Source of the DNA: Oreohelix idahoensis
Taxonomy: Eukaryota > Mollusca > Gastropoda > Stylommatophora > Oreohelicidae
NCBI GenBank assembly: GCA_024509875.1
Contig: JAMPIV010019855.1
Location: 1-64,000, forward strand
Direction of reading: 5' to 3'
DNA length: 64,000 nt
Positions 61,808 to 64,000 of this stretch are shown piece after piece (the stretch's first letter is position 1; each line of letters begins with the position of its first letter). Made by a program: the position numbers and the translations under genes. The notes beneath the pieces were generated by a model, which was given only the letters and a program-made list of their open reading frames with translations, did no database searches and was not told the origin of the DNA.

Positions 61808-63974
61808 GATGCATGTGTGCAGTTTAGAAAAAAAATGTGTACACACTAGGCAGAATGTGATGTCAGGTCACAGTAATTTAATTTAAGCTATCATAAACAC
61901 TGTGTACGCACGGATGTCTGTGATTATAATCTTTCTTTTTCTTTTCATCATAACTAGTATAAACTTGACTTGACTGTAAGAAGGGGACTGGGTAGAATGT
62001 ATATGTTGACTCCATTTTATCGTTGAGTTCAGTGAAGAGGTAAATTGAAACGCGAATGGTTAAAACGGAATGAATGTCAACAATGTTCTTCAAACGAAAA
62101 TTCCAACAAGTATCGTTGAATTGGGTGAACTGGGCAAGTATTGGCAGCACACAAGTCGGTGATTACTGTACATATATTTTATTGACGTGACACCAACGAA
62201 GTGGAACAGGACAATCATAGTTACAGATGCGAAGATCATACGTCAAAATGTTAATATCACTGTTAATAGTTGTTGTAGATTCTCTAACAGTTAAGTTCTC
62301 TTATATTCCAGTGACTAAGGATCACTTCCATTACCATATAACAGACATGGTATTAACGTCCGTTGACCTTCTCCCAAGGACGTTTATTAAGGCAAACGGA
62401 TTCATTCTCACGGAGCAATAATTTATATCATACTTGTAAGCATCCCAGACTTTCTTCATAAAATTCTTAGATAGCATATCCAATCCAAACAAAGGCAGAT
62501 ATAACAATACAACCAGGTTAGTGTTTCATCTTGGCTAACCTCTCGGTATCCATGCCACGACTTTGGCATAGGTAAAACGGCATATTAAACATGTGAAGCA
62601 TATATATATTCATTAACTTGATTCCACATATGGATTCTCCCTCTACGAAAAGATTCCAAAGGCTATCGACTCCGTGTGTCCAATTCTACGAATGTCATCT
62701 CCGATGAATTCCCGCTAGACCATTAATAGGAGCGGCCTGATACTTTAATTTACCTAATTAGACTTGCCATAAGAAATGGGGCGACACTTACTTCATACTT
62801 CCACTATTGGCTTCGCCATGAAGACCAATAGATACGAATACAACTGATGGCTTCTTCAAATTTGCCAAAATCAAAGGATAACACAGCGGACATAAATATG
62901 GTCCGAGCTGCCCCTTACATGACGTCAGAAACTACTCAACTAGGTTACACGTGCGTCCAAAGCAACTCACATAGCATTGTGCACGTCAGTGCGTGAATCA
63001 ATCGAACGCACAAATAATATAACTATATAAAACTGGTGCGTACATTTGGCAGGACCGAAGACTACCCCCGTAGGTAATAAATGTACGTAACAGTATACTT
63101 TATACACATGTCGCAAAGAAGAATTAACAAGTCAGGATTAAAAACAAAACATATATAACTTGATGGCCTATGTGTCAGACACCAGCAGTGTAATTTTTTT
63201 TTTTTTTTAATGAAGTCATAAAGGGCCACTACAGGTTTAGAAAATAATTAACAAATTATTAAACTAAATAACCAACTTGAGCTGAAACAGAATTAAATGC
63301 TAGATTAACAATAAGACAAGCAAAGTCTTGATCAGGATGAAGTGTGACTGAGCAAATCAACAAATAAATATCTCCAAATGAAGAAAAACAATCAAGCAAA
63401 TTAAAATAAACCAGCAACCAGCTGTCTCCATACTTCAGTTAAGAAGTACATAATTTTAAAATAATATACAATAATAAAATGCACATGAACTACTTCTAAA
63501 TGATTTTTGTTCATTTATTTTAGTATCTAAATAAGATTAGATGATCTTGGTAACATTCAGCAACATGCAACTGTGTCCGACTGTTCATTTACAAAGAGGT
63601 TCAAGTACCATTATAAGCGTCTTACTTTTACTCAAATTCACTATATATCTTAATTCTCCCTGACGACCCACATGTACCAGCAGATGAGACCAAGATACTA
63701 AGACTAATCGAAAAGTATATAGGTTTTACAATGGATCAACAAAACTAATTAAATTTGCTGTTTCTGGAAAACCTGTCTGCTACAAGAACTAACAAGGAGA
63801 CTCAGAGAATGTGAAAAAACAAAACAGTTAAACACGTACAAGAAGAGCTAATAACACAAGTTACAAAAACAGACGAGAAACGATGGTATACACACAATGA
63901 AATACAGTAACAATACAAAACTCTGAACATAGCATTACAGCTGCAGACAATCTGAATACGATACAAATAAATGA
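61808..63974. other. no recognisable gene; putative promoter-like signals
   Basis: Mostly AT-rich. Short open frames at 61878-62150 (minus) and 62227-62421 (plus) match nothing I know. A palindromic CRE tgacgtca is at 62920-62927 and a TATA-like ctatataaaa near 63023. A donor-like gaagtaagtg on the minus strand lies near 62795-62804. The upstream LUC7-like exons were searched for by eye and not found. Confidence 0.3.
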
Positions 63975-64000
63975 ATAAATCATCATGTTCCTTTGCACTC
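63975..64000 (-). repeat. IR-1, start of a copy cut by the window edge
   Basis: catcatgttcctttgcactc matches the tail end of the 52418-52670 copy (catcacattcttttgcactc). Confidence 0.6.

Noticed and set aside
61878..62150. 90-residue minus-strand frame
   Set aside because: No recognisable domain and low-complexity lysine end; likely chance.
62227..62421. 64-residue open frame with a hydrophobic start, a possible small secreted protein
   Set aside because: No family recognised, no splice or regulatory support; length is within chance for this composition.
62780..62960. Candidate first exon of the LUC7-like gene or bidirectional promoter
   Set aside because: A CRE and a donor-like site are present, but neither strand encodes the expected N-terminal LUC7 sequence; kept only as a promoter-like note.

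Overview
This window looks like animal nuclear DNA, most likely from a lophotrochozoan and probably a mollusc. The evidence is a spliced LUC7-like gene with small introns-and-exons structure, I-clade LINEs with APE, RT and RNase H domains, RTE-type LINE tails, tRNA-derived SINEs and Ty3/Gypsy elements. There are no bacterial-type operons, rRNA genes, free-standing tRNA genes or CRISPR arrays. Species assignment is inference.

Region 1 (1-25941) is a nest of transposons that target-site duplications (TSDs) resolve almost completely. The outermost unit is an RTE-like LINE (1-1093 and 25582-25941). It was split by a full-length I-clade LINE ('LINE B', 1094-25581, 11-bp TSD acacaacatgc). LINE B was then hit three times: by a full-length minus-strand LINE ('LINE A', 1569-6260), by a short LTR element ('LTR-A', 8291-14066, TSD gagaa) and by a second LTR element ('LTR-B', 15244-23670, TSD atggc). 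LTR-B is the most unusual object here. Its Gag-protease ORF ends in an RNA-recognition-motif-like domain, and only the last residues of an integrase remain before its separate RT-RNase H ORF.

Region 2 (26640-38790) is a decayed hAT-type (ZBED/SCAND3-like) transposase gene. It is interrupted by a TA microsatellite, by an intact 9-kb minus-strand LTR element ('LTR-C', 27599-36662), by a third LINE ('LINE C', 36698-37893) and by a LINE RNase H fragment. LTR-C has one open Gag-Pol frame of 1643 residues in the order protease, integrase, RT, RNase H. That is the Gmr1-like order, reversed relative to ordinary Ty3/Gypsy.

Region 3 (38800-51350) holds truncated LINE pieces, minisatellites, SINE fragments and two 293-bp TTAA-flanked MITEs.

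Region 4 (51924-60869, minus strand) is the only convincing host gene: seven 3' exons of a LUC7-like U1 snRNP splicing factor. The first exons lie outside the window. Its introns are packed with short elements (tRNA SINEs, RTE-tail-like repeats, small TIR elements). Its terminal exon boundary has been tandemly copied, giving six extra decoy 3' splice sites. The remainder to 64000 holds a (GAT/TGA)n array grown from an RTE tail and AT-rich sequence with no recognisable gene.
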